Source: Dissophora ornata (Eukaryota > Mortierellomycota > Mortierellomycetes > Mortierellales > Mortierellaceae). From it: DNA of 16,138 nucleotides. Made by a program: the position numbers and the translations under genes. The notes below the pieces were generated by a model. The model made no database searches. It was not told the DNA's origin and worked only from the letters and a program-made list of their open reading frames with translations. Shown here in pieces: positions 1 to 9,565 of the stretch. Each line of letters begins with the position of its first letter. Positions within the stretch are counted from its first letter, which is position 1. The stretch lies in assembly GCA_025201705.1 (NCBI GenBank), contig MU617316.1, forward strand, positions 1-16,138. Direction: 5' to 3'.

Positions 1-26
1 TGTCCCTGGATCTGTGTTTCACTTAC

Positions 27-565
27 GTGTCAACAATATGAACGGTCCTTCCGACTTCGGGTAACCTCCAATGGCGAACACAGCTTCCGATCTGCGTGGT
101 AACAGCCTAGAGAAACATTTCATTCAGGGTAGGATGGAAAAAAGTAAATACGGGACGCAGTAAAAAAAAAAAAAAAATGACACACGAAGATTGTTGTTGT
201 TGCTGCTTTTTTGTTGCTGTTTGCCCATTGCTTTTCTGTGTGTTTACGCCGCAGACTTCAATTGTGGAGTCACAAGAAAAAGGCTGTTTTTAAAGTACAG
301 CCTCTTCCTCCCCATTCCTTTATCATGCCCGCAACGAGTTTTTCCACATCGGATCCTAACATAAAAAAAAACAGCAGCAGCAGCAGCAAACAGCCCATTT
401 TCCACAACTTACACCGACGGTGCGGCCAGACTGGAAAAGGGGTTCCTGGATGATAGAGTTCAAGGTCGAGGACTTTCCATTTCCTACGGCGCCGAGCTAA
501 GGATCAATTGAGGGATAATGTCAATAGCTTGGAAGAAAAGGAAAAGCGAGACTATGAATTGCCTT

Positions 566-601
<36 letters not shown>

Positions 602-689
602 CGCTGCATGGACAATGCATTGCAAAAGGAGATTCAGTTTGAACTTGACTTACGACGGCGAGGACGATATTATTCGCGTCGTTGATCAT
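27..689 (-). CDS. AIG1/GIMAP-type GTPase, 5' part only (runs off the left edge)
   Basis: Three small exons on the minus strand join in phase: 654-689, 413-496 and 27-106. The introns between them are 157 and 306 bp, with GTAAGT donors and TAG acceptors. A third intron opens at 26 with GTAAGTG and leaves the window. The visible product is 66 residues plus a split codon. It starts MINDANNIVLAV, then has a Walker A/G1 loop (GAVGNGKSST, about residues 14-23), a Thr-Thr pair suited to G2 (43-44), and a strand ending HIVD plus a split Thr codon at 63-67. That is the start of a DTPG-type G3 motif. The G1 spelling and the serine-rich stretch after it resemble AIG1/GIMAP (IAN) GTPases, which bind GTP and often act on membranes. 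The ATG at 689 is the first in frame before the G1 strand. G4, G5 and the C-terminus lie outside. Another TrmE-Era-septin-like GTPase is possible; the P-loop itself is secure. Confidence 0.72.
372..386. repeat. (CAG)5 trinucleotide repeat beside a poly-A run
   Basis: Five CAG units follow nine A residues, within the second intron of the AIG1-type gene (CTG on the coding strand). A related GTT/GCT-rich stretch lies at about 191-215 in the same intron. This is simple-sequence DNA with no coding role that I can see. Confidence 0.85.
571..598. repeat. (GT)14 dinucleotide microsatellite
   Basis: Fourteen perfect GT units preceded by a run of seven T. The repeat lies inside the first intron of the AIG1-type gene, where it reads as CA repeats. 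It is likely length-polymorphic. Confidence 0.95.
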
Positions 690-1260
690 GGAGAAAGTGG
701 ACGAATGTTTTAAAATAAACAGTGGTGAATGTGAAGAGAGTTGACTGGAATGAGAACAAAAAAAAAAGAAATGAAGGGAATGAAGGAAATGAAGAAAGTG
801 AAGAAGAGTGGGAAAAGCTCTCTCGGTATTGTTGTTTGTGTATCAGGCGGTGCTCGATCTAATGCATGTGCACCGTCGGACTTCGGCCCTTTCGACTGTT
901 CATTCATGTGCAGTACACAGTCAGGGTCGCGCGACATCTAAAAATCCTGGCGGAGCATATCTTCCTCACTTTAACACACTGCGATCTAATGTGATCTACG
1001 CCTTACCATTGCCACCCAATGCACTCGTTCAAGGAATTCGGTTTTCTTTTATTCATCGTAACAGTGGGGGAATGGTTATCTTCTCCTTCTCTTCCTGGAC
1101 CGACATGTCAGTTCATTTTTGCAGTACAGTCCATGTATCGCCTCGTGCGCTCTTCTAAAAACAACCGCTTATTTCTAAAGAGAGTAGAAGTGGACAATGT
1201 AGGCTTTCCGTTAGAGACACGATGCGTCACACTCCGACTCATCGTCAACTGCTTTCCATA
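690..1260. other. Spacer: AIG1-type promoter and SES1 3' UTR
   Basis: I see no supportable gene here. The part nearest 690 lies just upstream of the AIG1-type start. On the minus strand it is strongly pyrimidine-rich, because the plus strand at about 751-815 has imperfect repeats of the type GAAATGAAG. Such CT-rich tracts are common in fungal promoters. The part nearest 1260 should be the SES1 3' UTR, with a minus-strand AATAAA at 1048-1053. Several short open frames cross the region, but none has recognisable motifs. Confidence 0.6.
1048..1053 (-). terminator. Probable polyadenylation signal of SES1
   Basis: A minus-strand AATAAA about 210 nt downstream of the SES1 stop codon. It is the best match to the signal between SES1 and the next minus-strand gene. 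Confidence 0.5.
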
Positions 1261-3084
1261 TTAACACATAAACTCAGCTCCGTGCTTTACCTTGGGGCTC
1301 TTGAGCTCACGGACATAGGGCAAGAAGTCACGTCCATCCATATAAGGGATCAAAGGCTCGGGGACGCGGATACCCTCGGGGGTCTGGTAGTTCTCCAGAA
1401 TACACGAGAGAGTACGGGTCGTGGCAGTCAAGGTCGAGTTCAAGCAATGGACATACTTCTTCTCGCGGTCACCCATCTTCTTGATTCCACAACGGATCTC
1501 AAGGTTGCGAGACTGGTAATCCGTGCAGTTCGAGCATGAGACCAACTCCTTATAAGCTCCCTGGAAGGGGAACCATGCCTCCAAGTCGTACTTCTTGGCA
1601 GCAGCATTGTTGAGAGCACCCGAGACGATCGAGACAACACGGTATGAGAGACCAAGAGCCTTGTAGAACTCCTCAGAGTTGTTGATCATATGGTCAAACA
1701 TCTCCCACGACTTCTCGGGCTCTGTCAAGCAGAACTGCTCGACCTTCTCAAACTGATGGACACGGAAAATGCCCCAGGTATCGCGACCGGCAGCACCAGC
1801 CTCCTTACGGAAGCAGGTCGAGTAACCGGCGTATTTGACGGGCAATTGTTCCTTTGGCTGCTCAAACCACTCGTTGGCGTGGAAGGCAGAGATAGGCTGC
1901 TCCGAGGTGGCAATCAAGTACATGTCCTCGTTCTCGCCAGTAACCTTGTACAGCTCCTCGTCGAACTGCGAAAGCTGGGCAGTCTGGGCCATGGCCTCCT
2001 TCTTCATGAAGTAAGGAGTCTGGAGCTTCTTGTAGCCACGTCTGCCCAAGAAAGTAAGACCAAAGTTGACCAAAGCCATGTTAAGCTCGACACCGGCATC
2101 AGTCAAGAAATATCCACGGTGAGAGGCAACCTTGTGACCGCGCTCGGGGTCGTAAGCACCAAGACGGTAGAGAACCTCATCGTGCGAGTAGATCTTGGTG
2201 TTGTGCTCAGGGATCTTGTCGTTGTGGTTGTAGGTTCTCTCAACAACGTTGTTATCCTGGAGTCATGAGTCAGAGTCGACATAACAAAATTGTTTAGTAA
2301 AAAAAAAAAAAGGGGACCGGCCGCAGCTCCGGGCGTAAATCACTGCGCCTCCAACATGATGCTCGGACATGTGCTGGTGATCCCGGTACTGAGATTTTGT
2401 TACCTCGTTGTCAGAGATGGGGACAGAGTCGTGGACAATGTTTCCGACCAAGCCAAGCTTGGCTGACCACAAAGCCTCCTTGGCCTTGAGATCGACCTCC
2501 ATGGACTCCTGCTCCTTCTTGCAGTCGTGACGGGCCTGGACAAGCTCAGAGGCGTCCTCCTTTTTCTGTAAGTTTCCGAGAGGATACGACATATAGATGT
2601 TAGTATCCAGCGCGTTCCTGGTGTTGACCAACGTGTTTTCCTTGCCGTCGATGGCTCGCAATTGATACCTTCATCTTCATTCCAATCTCCTTCTGAATAG
2701 CGTTGGACTTCTTGTTCAGCTGGTCGAGGTTGAAACGCACTGCGAAGGTAGAATTTCAATAGAAAGGTAACAATAGGGTGAGAAGTAGCGCCTTGTGCGA
2801 GTTGAATCCGACGACAGTCTTTGCAATTGCGCGTGATAGAGTAGACGGGGCGACTCCAGGGTTTGCAGTGATCTCCTCCATAGTATGTTGTAAGAGACTC
2901 CGTGTAAAAAAAAAAGCCAAGGATATTATTGTTGGTGGGAGGTTCACCTACTGGTCTTCCAGTCCTCGTAAAGGGCGATGATCTCGTCGACAATCTCGAC
3001 CGACTCGTGTCTGCGGCGCTGAGACTCGCGGATGAGTTCTGGCTCGCCTCCACGTTCTTCCAAGAAGAGATTGATGTCCAGCAT
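1261..3084 (-). CDS. SES1: Seryl-tRNA synthetase, cytosolic
   Basis: Class II aminoacyl-tRNA synthetase that charges tRNA-Ser with serine. Four exons: 2952-3084, 2669-2739, 2404-2565 and 1261-2256. The introns are 212, 103 and 147 bp, all GT-AG, and the phases agree. The product is 453 aa, close to the roughly 460 aa of yeast Ses1. The N-terminus (MLDINLFLEERGG) and the helical tRNA-binding arm up to about residue 110 match the eukaryotic family. The catalytic core shows TSEQPISA (239-246), a motif 2 with FRKEAG (271-276) and FRVHQFEKVEQF, the CSNCTDYQSR stretch (363-372), and motif 3 (LNSTLTATTR, then TLSCILEN) with the conserved Arg403. The C-terminus is short and lacks the long lysine tail of yeast. 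It is divergent from NOPCHAP1 and shares a 261-bp promoter with it. No mitochondrial presequence is visible, so the enzyme is presumed cytosolic. Confidence 0.97.
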
Positions 3085-3345
3085 GGTGATGGGTGATTTG
3101 ATGCGTGTAGAGGTCTAGTGGTTGCAAGAGAAACGAACAAAAACGACTCTGCTTATTTTATACACTCAGCTGCCCTGTGCCAGGCCATGCTCGCAGTCGA
3201 TGTTTTGATTTTTTCGTTCATCGTTAGTCACAAATGAAGCAAAACCCCTTAACTTTTAATTCCACAAAGGAGAAAAAAAAAAAAAAAAGCTTTTGCATGC
3301 ATTGTTTCTGCTCGCCTTCAAACACCATCACCACAGGACTAGACC
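3085..3345. promoter_or_regulatory. Divergent promoter between SES1 and NOPCHAP1
   Basis: 261 bp between two start codons that point away from each other. It contains a TATA-like element for SES1 (3156-3162, minus strand) and a run of 15 A at about 3273-3287 on the NOPCHAP1 side, which could act as a nucleosome-depleting tract. I see no other clear element. Confidence 0.6.
3156..3162 (-). promoter_or_regulatory. TATA-box candidate for SES1
   Basis: Reads TATAAAA on the minus strand, about 72 nt upstream of the SES1 start codon. That is a usual spacing in a fungal gene with a short 5' UTR. Confidence 0.5.
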
Positions 3346-4094
3346 ATGTCGAACCCACTACTGGACCTGTCCTCAAAGGACGAGCTTATCAGTATGTCAG
3401 GATGCAATATACTAAGAGTCTACAATACTTGCTACGACACCCACCAAATTTTTTCTTTTTTTACTGACACAGCGATATTCCTTGACCTTTATTTTTTGTT
3501 CTCTGCAGGCAGCCTCTTGAGTGGCAACAAGTCCTCAACGCCAAAGGAGACCCCTATTGGAGAACGCAAAACCTTCAAAGTCCAATCCGACTGTAATTTC
3601 CATGACTGATTTGTGCTTTTGCGATGCTTCTGGCCTCAGGTCGCCATATAAATTCCTCGCAGCTAAACTTCGTTCTATTGTCATCTCATGTAGTGCTCGC
3701 TAGACTGGAAGATTTTTTGCCGAAGATGAAGGAAGCTAATGCTCAGCTGGACCAAAAGCTCCAAGAGGATCCAAAGGCGCTCGATATTGAAAATGTAGAT
3801 GAAGAGAGCGGAGAACAATACATCGAAATGGATCTGGGCTTGGGCGTTTTTGATTTGAAGAAGGATGTCAAAGAGGAAGACATCGTCATCAACCCAAGCG
3901 ACATTAAATCAGACAAGCCTGCAGTGAAGCCTGCCATTGTCATGATGGACGTGGACAAGAGTAATGAAAGCGACGATCATGGCGATAGCGATGAGGATTC
4001 TGAAGGGTCAGTCAAGAAGCAACAGATACCCGCAAACAAATCGACAAAAAACTCTTCCGTCACAGAGGGTGAGGATATCGTCATGTTGCCCTAA
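3346..4094 (+). CDS. NOPCHAP1: NOPCHAP1/C12orf45-like (DUF4598) box C/D snoRNP assembly factor
   Basis: Three exons: 3346-3391, 3509-3592 and 3694-4094. The introns are 117 bp (donor GTATGT, acceptor CTGCAG) and 101 bp (donor GTAATT, acceptor TGTAG). The product is 176 aa. The conserved core starts with LLARLEDFLPKM (about residues 44-55), continues with ANAQL, then IENVDEESGEQYIEMDLGLGVFD. This is the pattern of human NOPCHAP1: a FLPxM helix, an xIENxD turn and an IxMD-L strand. The family links NOP58 to the R2TP/RUVBL chaperone in the nucleus during box C/D snoRNP assembly; that role is known from human cells and inferred here. The C-terminal third is acidic and serine-rich (SDDHGDSDEDSEGS), as in the human protein, and is probably disordered. 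The first 43 residues are poorly conserved and rest on the splice model. The gene converges on COX18. Confidence 0.82.
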
Positions 4095-4164
4095 CTTCGG
4101 ATCCTTGCGACCACTGCATAGCACACATGGCTACAACATCATCAGCATATTTCACCCTCATCCA

Positions 4165-4186
4165 TTTATTGTACACTATTTTTATT
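4165..4186 (-). terminator. Two AATAAA polyadenylation signals for COX18
   Basis: On the minus strand, AATAAA occurs at 4181-4186 and again at 4165-4170, 13-34 nt past the COX18 stop codon. This implies a very short 3' UTR. Confidence 0.6.
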
Positions 4187-4198
4187 GCATCTCATCAT

Positions 4199-5531
4199 CT
4201 ACTCGACTGTCTTCTTTGGCAAGGGTGGCAGCTTTAACCGCTGGCGAACACCTGGCATGCGAAAAGCGATATTCTGGAACACACTGTACGATCCAGACGA
4301 CAACCAATAAAGACAGATCGCCTACACAAATCATGTTCATGAACCGTTGTTAATGCGTTGTCCTTGTGAAGTGCAAACAGAAACATGGCATTTTGAGGCA
4401 TCTTGGGGCAGTACTCCTTACCATGGGCGCCTGGTGTGCAATTGGAATCATGGTGATGGCGAGCGCTCGGAACAGGTTGCGGAAAATGATTTGGTTACGA
4501 GTTGGTGTTTTGCTCATCATAAGGCCGTTTAACTAGTCGGCGCCGATGAAAATTTTGGCATCCATGTTAGCTAGCTGCACGTACTCCGGGAGAGAGAGAG
4601 AGAACAGTGTATTCACTAGACCAATGTTACCTCGACGTTAAGCAAATTGGTGGCTCCGATGGCAATAGGCATGATCCATGTCGGATCAGAGGCAGCTAGA
4701 TCTACGAACCACAAGGCGCCACCATCTGCAAATCCAGGCTCTGCAGGAAGGCTAGAATCGCCCAGGAAAGGGAGTGGATATCCAGCCATCCCTCGAATCG
4801 TGAGAGACATTGTGATGAACAGAGGGATCTGCACCCAGGGTAGCAAGAAGCTAACGCGTGGGTTGCACCGGTTGGCAGAATAGAGCTCCTTGACCTTGGC
4901 TCGATACTGAATGAGTTAAAATACAAAACAGTCGGAAGTCTTTAGTTGTGCGTGGGCGGTAGTTGGCCAAAATACTACTCCAATATGATCACAGGTGAAC
5001 AGGGTTCTGTACCGCGGTTTGGATTTCAGAATTGAATGTTGCATAATCACGTCCTTTGAGCTTGTGATCGGCTCCTACGCTTGACTTCAGTGTCTGTAGC
5101 CACGCCTGGAGAACAGGTGTCAGAGCCATCATCCGTCCTACCGCACGTTGTTGATAGATCGCTACAGGTGTCGTGATTGCTGTCCTGAGAAGAAAGGTAG
5201 CGCAGAAGATAGTCGCCCACCAAGGCAGACCAGTCGCGTGTATGCTCTCAAGGATAGAGTGAGTACCAGCAAGGAGTGTATTGATGTGGGTGGGCTCCTG
5301 GAGCAGCGCTGGGGCTATAGTGGCGTCCAATATCGATTCCGACGTGAACTCGGGCGCAGCTTCTAAACCAGGAGGTTGATCATGGTTGGTCCGAGAAGCA
5401 TTGGTTCCAGAGACGCCTCTGACGGCAATGGTTGGCAGAATCCTGGGCCGTATTGGTGTCCTGCATGACTCTATGGAGGCGATGAATGTCCTTCGTGCAA
5501 GGCTAGTCCCAGCTGTTCTCGTCGTCCACAT
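4199..5531 (-). CDS. COX18: Mitochondrial inner-membrane insertase COX18 (Oxa1/YidC family)
   Basis: Four exons: 5013-5531, 4631-4906, 4422-4532 and 4199-4321. The introns are 106, 98 and 100 bp, all phase 0. The product is 342 aa. The first 40 residues are rich in Arg, Ser and Thr with no acid before Glu21, as in a mitochondrial presequence. Five hydrophobic segments follow, at about 103-122, 192-209, 250-266, 287-300 and 303-320, the Oxa1/YidC/Alb3 fold. Arg116 in LLRTAITTP sits where the family has its groove arginine. LPWVQIPLF, DPTWIMPIAIGATNLLNVE and ICLYWLSSGSYSVFQN match the family signatures. The protein ends soon after the last segment, without the long ribosome-binding tail of Oxa1, so COX18 fits better than OXA1. 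COX18 exports the C-terminal part of cytochrome oxidase subunit Cox2 across the inner membrane. It is divergent from NUP84 and convergent with NOPCHAP1. Confidence 0.9.
4306..4311 (+). terminator. Possible polyadenylation signal of NOPCHAP1
   Basis: AATAAA on the plus strand about 210 nt after the NOPCHAP1 stop, inside the last COX18 exon on the opposite strand. If used, the two mature mRNAs overlap in antisense. Confidence 0.4.
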
Positions 5532-5771
5532 TGCTTTTTTTCAGGAACAATACAGCGATGGACGAGAGCAAGGCCCGCTTTCATTTTCGTTGCATGCTTT
5601 GCAAGTCACACATAAACAGCAAGAGTTGATCGCATCTTGCGTTGGAGCATCGTTTCTCATTTGCCTTTCAACCGTTTGACGCGACAAACTCAACCCCACA
5701 GGACGTCCGGACACGCATCTCCATCGCCACCTCGACCCAGCACACCTCGCAGCAAGATAATCGCGTCTACA
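5532..5771. promoter_or_regulatory. Divergent promoter between COX18 and NUP84
   Basis: 240 bp between two outward-facing start codons. I see no clear TATA box or other recognisable element. Confidence 0.5.
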
Positions 5772-8700
5772 ATGGCGTGGAACACTAGCACAAAGCCATT
5801 CTCAGGCTTCTCAGTTCCAAGCAGGTTTGCGACGAAACAGAAGGACATGGACGTTGAAATGGAGAGGTACAATCCTGTTCGAGCATCTCGCATTCAGGCG
5901 CATGGTCTCGACAAGAACAACTAACGTCGATGAACTCCTTACATGGCTACATACAATAGCGCGAGTTCCCTCACAGCTCCAGGTAAGAGACCTCGACGAC
6001 ATGGAGCTTACCGCGCTGACTGAAATGAGTATACAACAACTAAACACCCCACCCCTTCTCTTACTCATATGTGCATATGTATAGATGTAAGAAGCTTCAA
6101 GGAGTCGAACATTGACAGGAACTATATTGCACCTGTACGGTGTGTGAATATGGAGGATTCAGCAGGAGATGTTTCTAACCTCATCTATGCGATAAATACG
6201 TAGAACGACATCGTCAGTGGCAGGCCTGAGGGCTTCCAGGAAGCATTCGAAACCGGAATTGAACACCAGAAATTCGCTTGCGCGTTGGAGAGGCTACAGA
6301 AGCACCGCAAAGGAACAGCTATTGATGTTGACATTTCGTCCATTCTTCCCGAGTTTGATGCCCTCTGCTCCACCCGGTAATTTCCAATGCGAGGTGATGC
6401 TCAAACTAAGCACTAGGAGCGAATGGCAACGACTGACAACGCTCTGTACGTCGTAATTACATAGAGCTGATCAATTCGAAAATCGCAAGGACTCTGATGT
6501 GGAATATTTGTCACAAGGTGCGACGAATGAGCACAAACTGTGGCAATCAGAGAGCCACACCTGGTTGCTGCTTCAAACACTCGCAAGGTACCACCAAAAC
6601 GACCGCACTGGAGAATATAGAGTATTTCATGGACCAATACGGAAGTGACAATGGATTCTGACAAAGAGCTTCATTTCCACTGGAATAGTGCCTTCGATCG
6701 CTCGAAACCAGCTATTGAGAAAGGGCCTGATGCGTTGGCGTGGTCAGATCTCGATCTCGTTGAGCATTTGGCGAGGACGGATAGAGACTTTAAGCACCAC
6801 ACTGTAAGTAGTTTTCGATGAACCGCCATCAACGACAAACATGCATAACCTGGGCAATGCAAACTTACGATGCACTGCTTTTGTAGGCTGTGAAACTGTG
6901 GCTGGAGATCATTGCACCGACGGTTACGCCTCGCATTATGAAGAAGACATACAGCCAACAAACCTCAATCAGACCATCATTTTCCTTCGCCCCAAAACCA
7001 ATCTCCACCAGGCCCGAGTACATGGACCCTGACGCGACCACACGCGACGGAACCAAACTCAACGAGAATAACCAGCGTGTCGAACGCGACTTGCTGAAAA
7101 CCGTATGGGAATATATTCGTCGTGGACAAATTCAAAGGGCGAAGGAGGCATGTGTCAAAGCGGGAGAGCCTTGGCGAGCAGAGAGTATCGGGGGTGGCGA
7201 ATTATATTCCGTGTCCCTCGCATTCACGGATCCCACATACGACCGGGACGAGGGCCCAATCGGAAACAAGACGCGTGGGCTCTGGAAGGGAACATGTTTT
7301 GCCCTCGCTAATGAGTCCACAGCCGACCAGTACGAGAGAGCCATCTATGGTGCGCTGTGCGGAGATGTTCCTTCGGTAAGCATTCGAGAAGATTTTGCTC
7401 CGCGTGTTGCCCTGCACAATTTAACGACGTTATAATTTCATGTAGGTTCTAGCCGTATGTTCGAGTTGGGAGGACCACGCGTGGGCGCACTATAACGCCC
7501 TTGTCGAAAGTATGGTCGAGGCTCGCTTGTCGCAGTTCAACCGCGGTGGCCCTAGCAAAGCTCTCTCACTCCCTACACCAAAGATCACCTCTGCGGAGAA
7601 AATTTTTGAAGGTTTGGTCAACAGCGATAATCAGGATCTCAGGAACGAGTCCAAGGACATGTTCAAAACCATTCAAACCAGCATTGTCCTCGGACGGACC
7701 GACCAGCTCCTCACAAAAATGGCTAGAGATGCCATGGCGTCTGGGCAAACAGGAGCCCCTCTTCGACCTCACATGATGCGGTTCTTGGCCCACTTGGTCA
7801 TCTACCTACGCTTAAGATCGGACTCTGCTGTGCCTGAAGATGCTGGCAACTATTTCATCAAGATTTACGTCGACTATTTGATCTCAAAGAAGCTGTACAG
7901 CCTTGCACCACTTTATGCATCTTACTTGCCAATTAATCTCCAGGTCGAGACGTGTTCGTCATATCTGAAGACGATTGATGGCCCCACGAAGGAGCGCGAG
8001 GAGCATTTGGCCACTATTTTGAAGTACGGACTGGATTCGCACATAATACTTACAGCGACGGTCGATGCTCTTTTGGACAAGGGCAGGGAGGATTTCGAGC
8101 GTCCCGATGATCATATGGCAAATATGCAACAGAGCATCAGTACTCCCACCACAGAACAAGAGGAGACCAATATCAAGGCGCTGGAGTGGCTTTCTTTTAA
8201 CAGTCTTCAATATGAAGAGCATCTGAAGCGCAGCAACCATTTGACGAGGAAATATTTGAGTAAGGACAGGATGCGTTGGCTGCGCGATGATCGATGGCAT
8301 AATCGAACTTGGGGAAGACTTGTTTTGTCTTAACAGCCTCCCCCTTTTTTTTGCGTGTGATAGTTCAAGGTCGCATAAACGTAGCATTTGCGCTGTTTAA
8401 CGCTCTCCCCGATGATGTTGTTCAGCAGGACTTGGAAAGGACAACGTCGGCATCCCTTTCGATCTCAAACGAGCTGATCTACTACCGCGACTTGTTCAAC
8501 TCACGGGTGCTCTTTGAAGAGTGGAAGAAAGCAATCGGATCCAAGCCAGAAGAAGATTCGCCGCGACCAAAGTTGTTGGCTTGGGAGGTAGATGTGAAGG
8601 TGAGTGATCGAACTTTTGGCCAAAAATGGACATTTTTTTGGTTGCCAGCAATGATAAATCCAGAACATTGTCCGGCATGACTAATGGTTACGTGTGCTGT

Positions 8701-9183
8701 CCTACGTTTGAATAATATAGAGCCGAGCGCAGAAGGCGATCGTGGAGATTGAATCGTTATTGCAGTCGAGGTGGCTCTTTGACTGTATTATTCCTGGAGG
8801 TAAGCCATGCAGTTTTATTTCAACGTGTGTCAGTAAGAACTATGATTCGTGGTAAGGTCGAACTAAACAGAACTCTGGATCTTACTTTATATCAATGTGG
8901 AAAATAAGATGTGGTGAGGAATAAGGAGCTGCGCCGTCTTCGCCAAATATACATTTCTGAGCTGGTGATGAACTTGCATCAGGTGTACTACGAAAGTCGA
9001 GTTGTGGTCCCAGGATACCTGGAGAAGTCTGTGAGTATGTCGAACCTTGTAGCGAGCGAGTCGTCTGGCGTGCCGCTGTACAAGGAATTACAGGAAAGCG
9101 ATCGTCTGGAAGAGTTTTTGAAGCAGGTTCGCTTGTCCTCGATCGAGCTGGTCAAGGAAGATCGGTCGCCCTTTGCGTATTGA
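5772..9183 (+). CDS. NUP84: Nuclear pore Y-complex subunit Nup84/Nup107
   Basis: Scaffold nucleoporin of the Nup84/Nup107-160 Y-complex at the nuclear envelope. Modelled exons: 5772-5866, 5960-5982, 6085-6143, 6204-6376, 6465-6587, 6689-6803, 6887-7375, 7446-8259, 8364-8599, 8721-8799 and 8909-9183. The phases close and give 826 aa, a usual family length. Diagnostic parts are LWQSESHTWLLLQTL, a MDPDATTRDG turn leading to LLKTVWEYIRRG, EPWRAESIGGGEL (about 291-303), VCSSWEDHAWAHYNALVE, LTRKYLIQGRINVAFALFNALP, and a C-terminal ELRRLRQIYISELVMNLHQVYYES. All match the alpha-helical Nup107 fold. Exons from 6204 on are solid. The first three are less sure: the second is only 23 nt, and the third could end at 6134 instead of 6143. 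The intron at 8800-8908 ends in AAG. The intron at 6588-6688 has a weak GTACCA donor but a good CTGAC branch site. Confidence 0.9.
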
Positions 9184-9288
9184 TTGAGAATGGAAAGATA
9201 GGAAGGGGAAGGGGGGTAAACGGAGACGGGACCAGGTTCTGAAGACGAAGATCAGATACGATTCGATGGTGTTCTTGTTTCATACAAA

Positions 9289-9294
9289 AATAAA
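9289..9294 (+). terminator. Probable polyadenylation signal of NUP84
   Basis: AATAAA 106 nt after the NUP84 stop codon on the same strand. Confidence 0.6.
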
Positions 9295-9508
9295 ACGCTA
9301 CACAAAAAAGGAAATTTTTTTGCGGGCCAGGCACCAACAAAAATGCAATCGGAAGTTTATTGGGCCGACCCTTGCAGACCTTCCGTGCACAAAAGCATGG
9401 CGAAAATGTAAACAACATTCCAACACGTTCGATCTCACCCCCACCACCCCCACCCCTCAGACTAGAAAATGTGTATTATGCCCTTTCAAGAAAGGACTCT
9501 ATGCAATT

Positions 9509-9514
9509 TTTATT
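9509..9514 (-). terminator. Probable polyadenylation signal of MIX17
   Basis: Minus-strand AATAAA about 50 nt after the MIX17 stop codon. It is followed by a more distant copy at 9356-9361. Confidence 0.55.
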
Positions 9515-9565
9515 ATATGTATTTTTTTTGTTTAAATATAAACATCGCCTGTCTCAGTCATCTCT

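Larger units (their letters stand above)
9184..9565. other. Convergent 3' spacer of NUP84 and MIX17
   Basis: 382 bp between two stop codons that face each other. It holds A-rich and pyrimidine-rich stretches and polyadenylation signals for both strands: plus AATAAA at 9289-9294, minus AATAAA at 9509-9514, and another minus copy at 9356-9361. I see no gene in it. Confidence 0.65.

Noticed and set aside
855..991. The 10-mer CGATCTAATG occurs twice, at 855-864 and 982-991.
   Set aside because: Two copies of a 10-mer within several hundred bases can arise by chance, and no longer repeat or palindrome surrounds them.
808..1158. 116-codon plus-strand frame in the spacer left of SES1.
   Set aside because: No family motif, and the region is explained as SES1 3' UTR and AIG1-type gene promoter.
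1690..2268. 192-codon plus-strand open frame.
   Set aside because: It is the antisense shadow of the seryl-tRNA synthetase exon, whose minus-strand product is unmistakable.
4199..5531. Naming the Oxa1-family gene OXA1.
   Set aside because: It lacks the long basic C-terminal ribosome-binding tail of Oxa1 and ends about 20 residues after the last membrane segment, as COX18 does.
6588..6688. Protein-like readings across 6588-6688 in two frames (RYHQNDRTGEYRVFHG and TALENIEYFMDQYG), which first suggested a frameshift in NUP84.
   Set aside because: A 101-bp intron with a GTACCA donor, a CTGAC branch site and a TAG acceptor restores the frame exactly, at the typical intron length of this window. 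A sequencing error or pseudogene is not needed.
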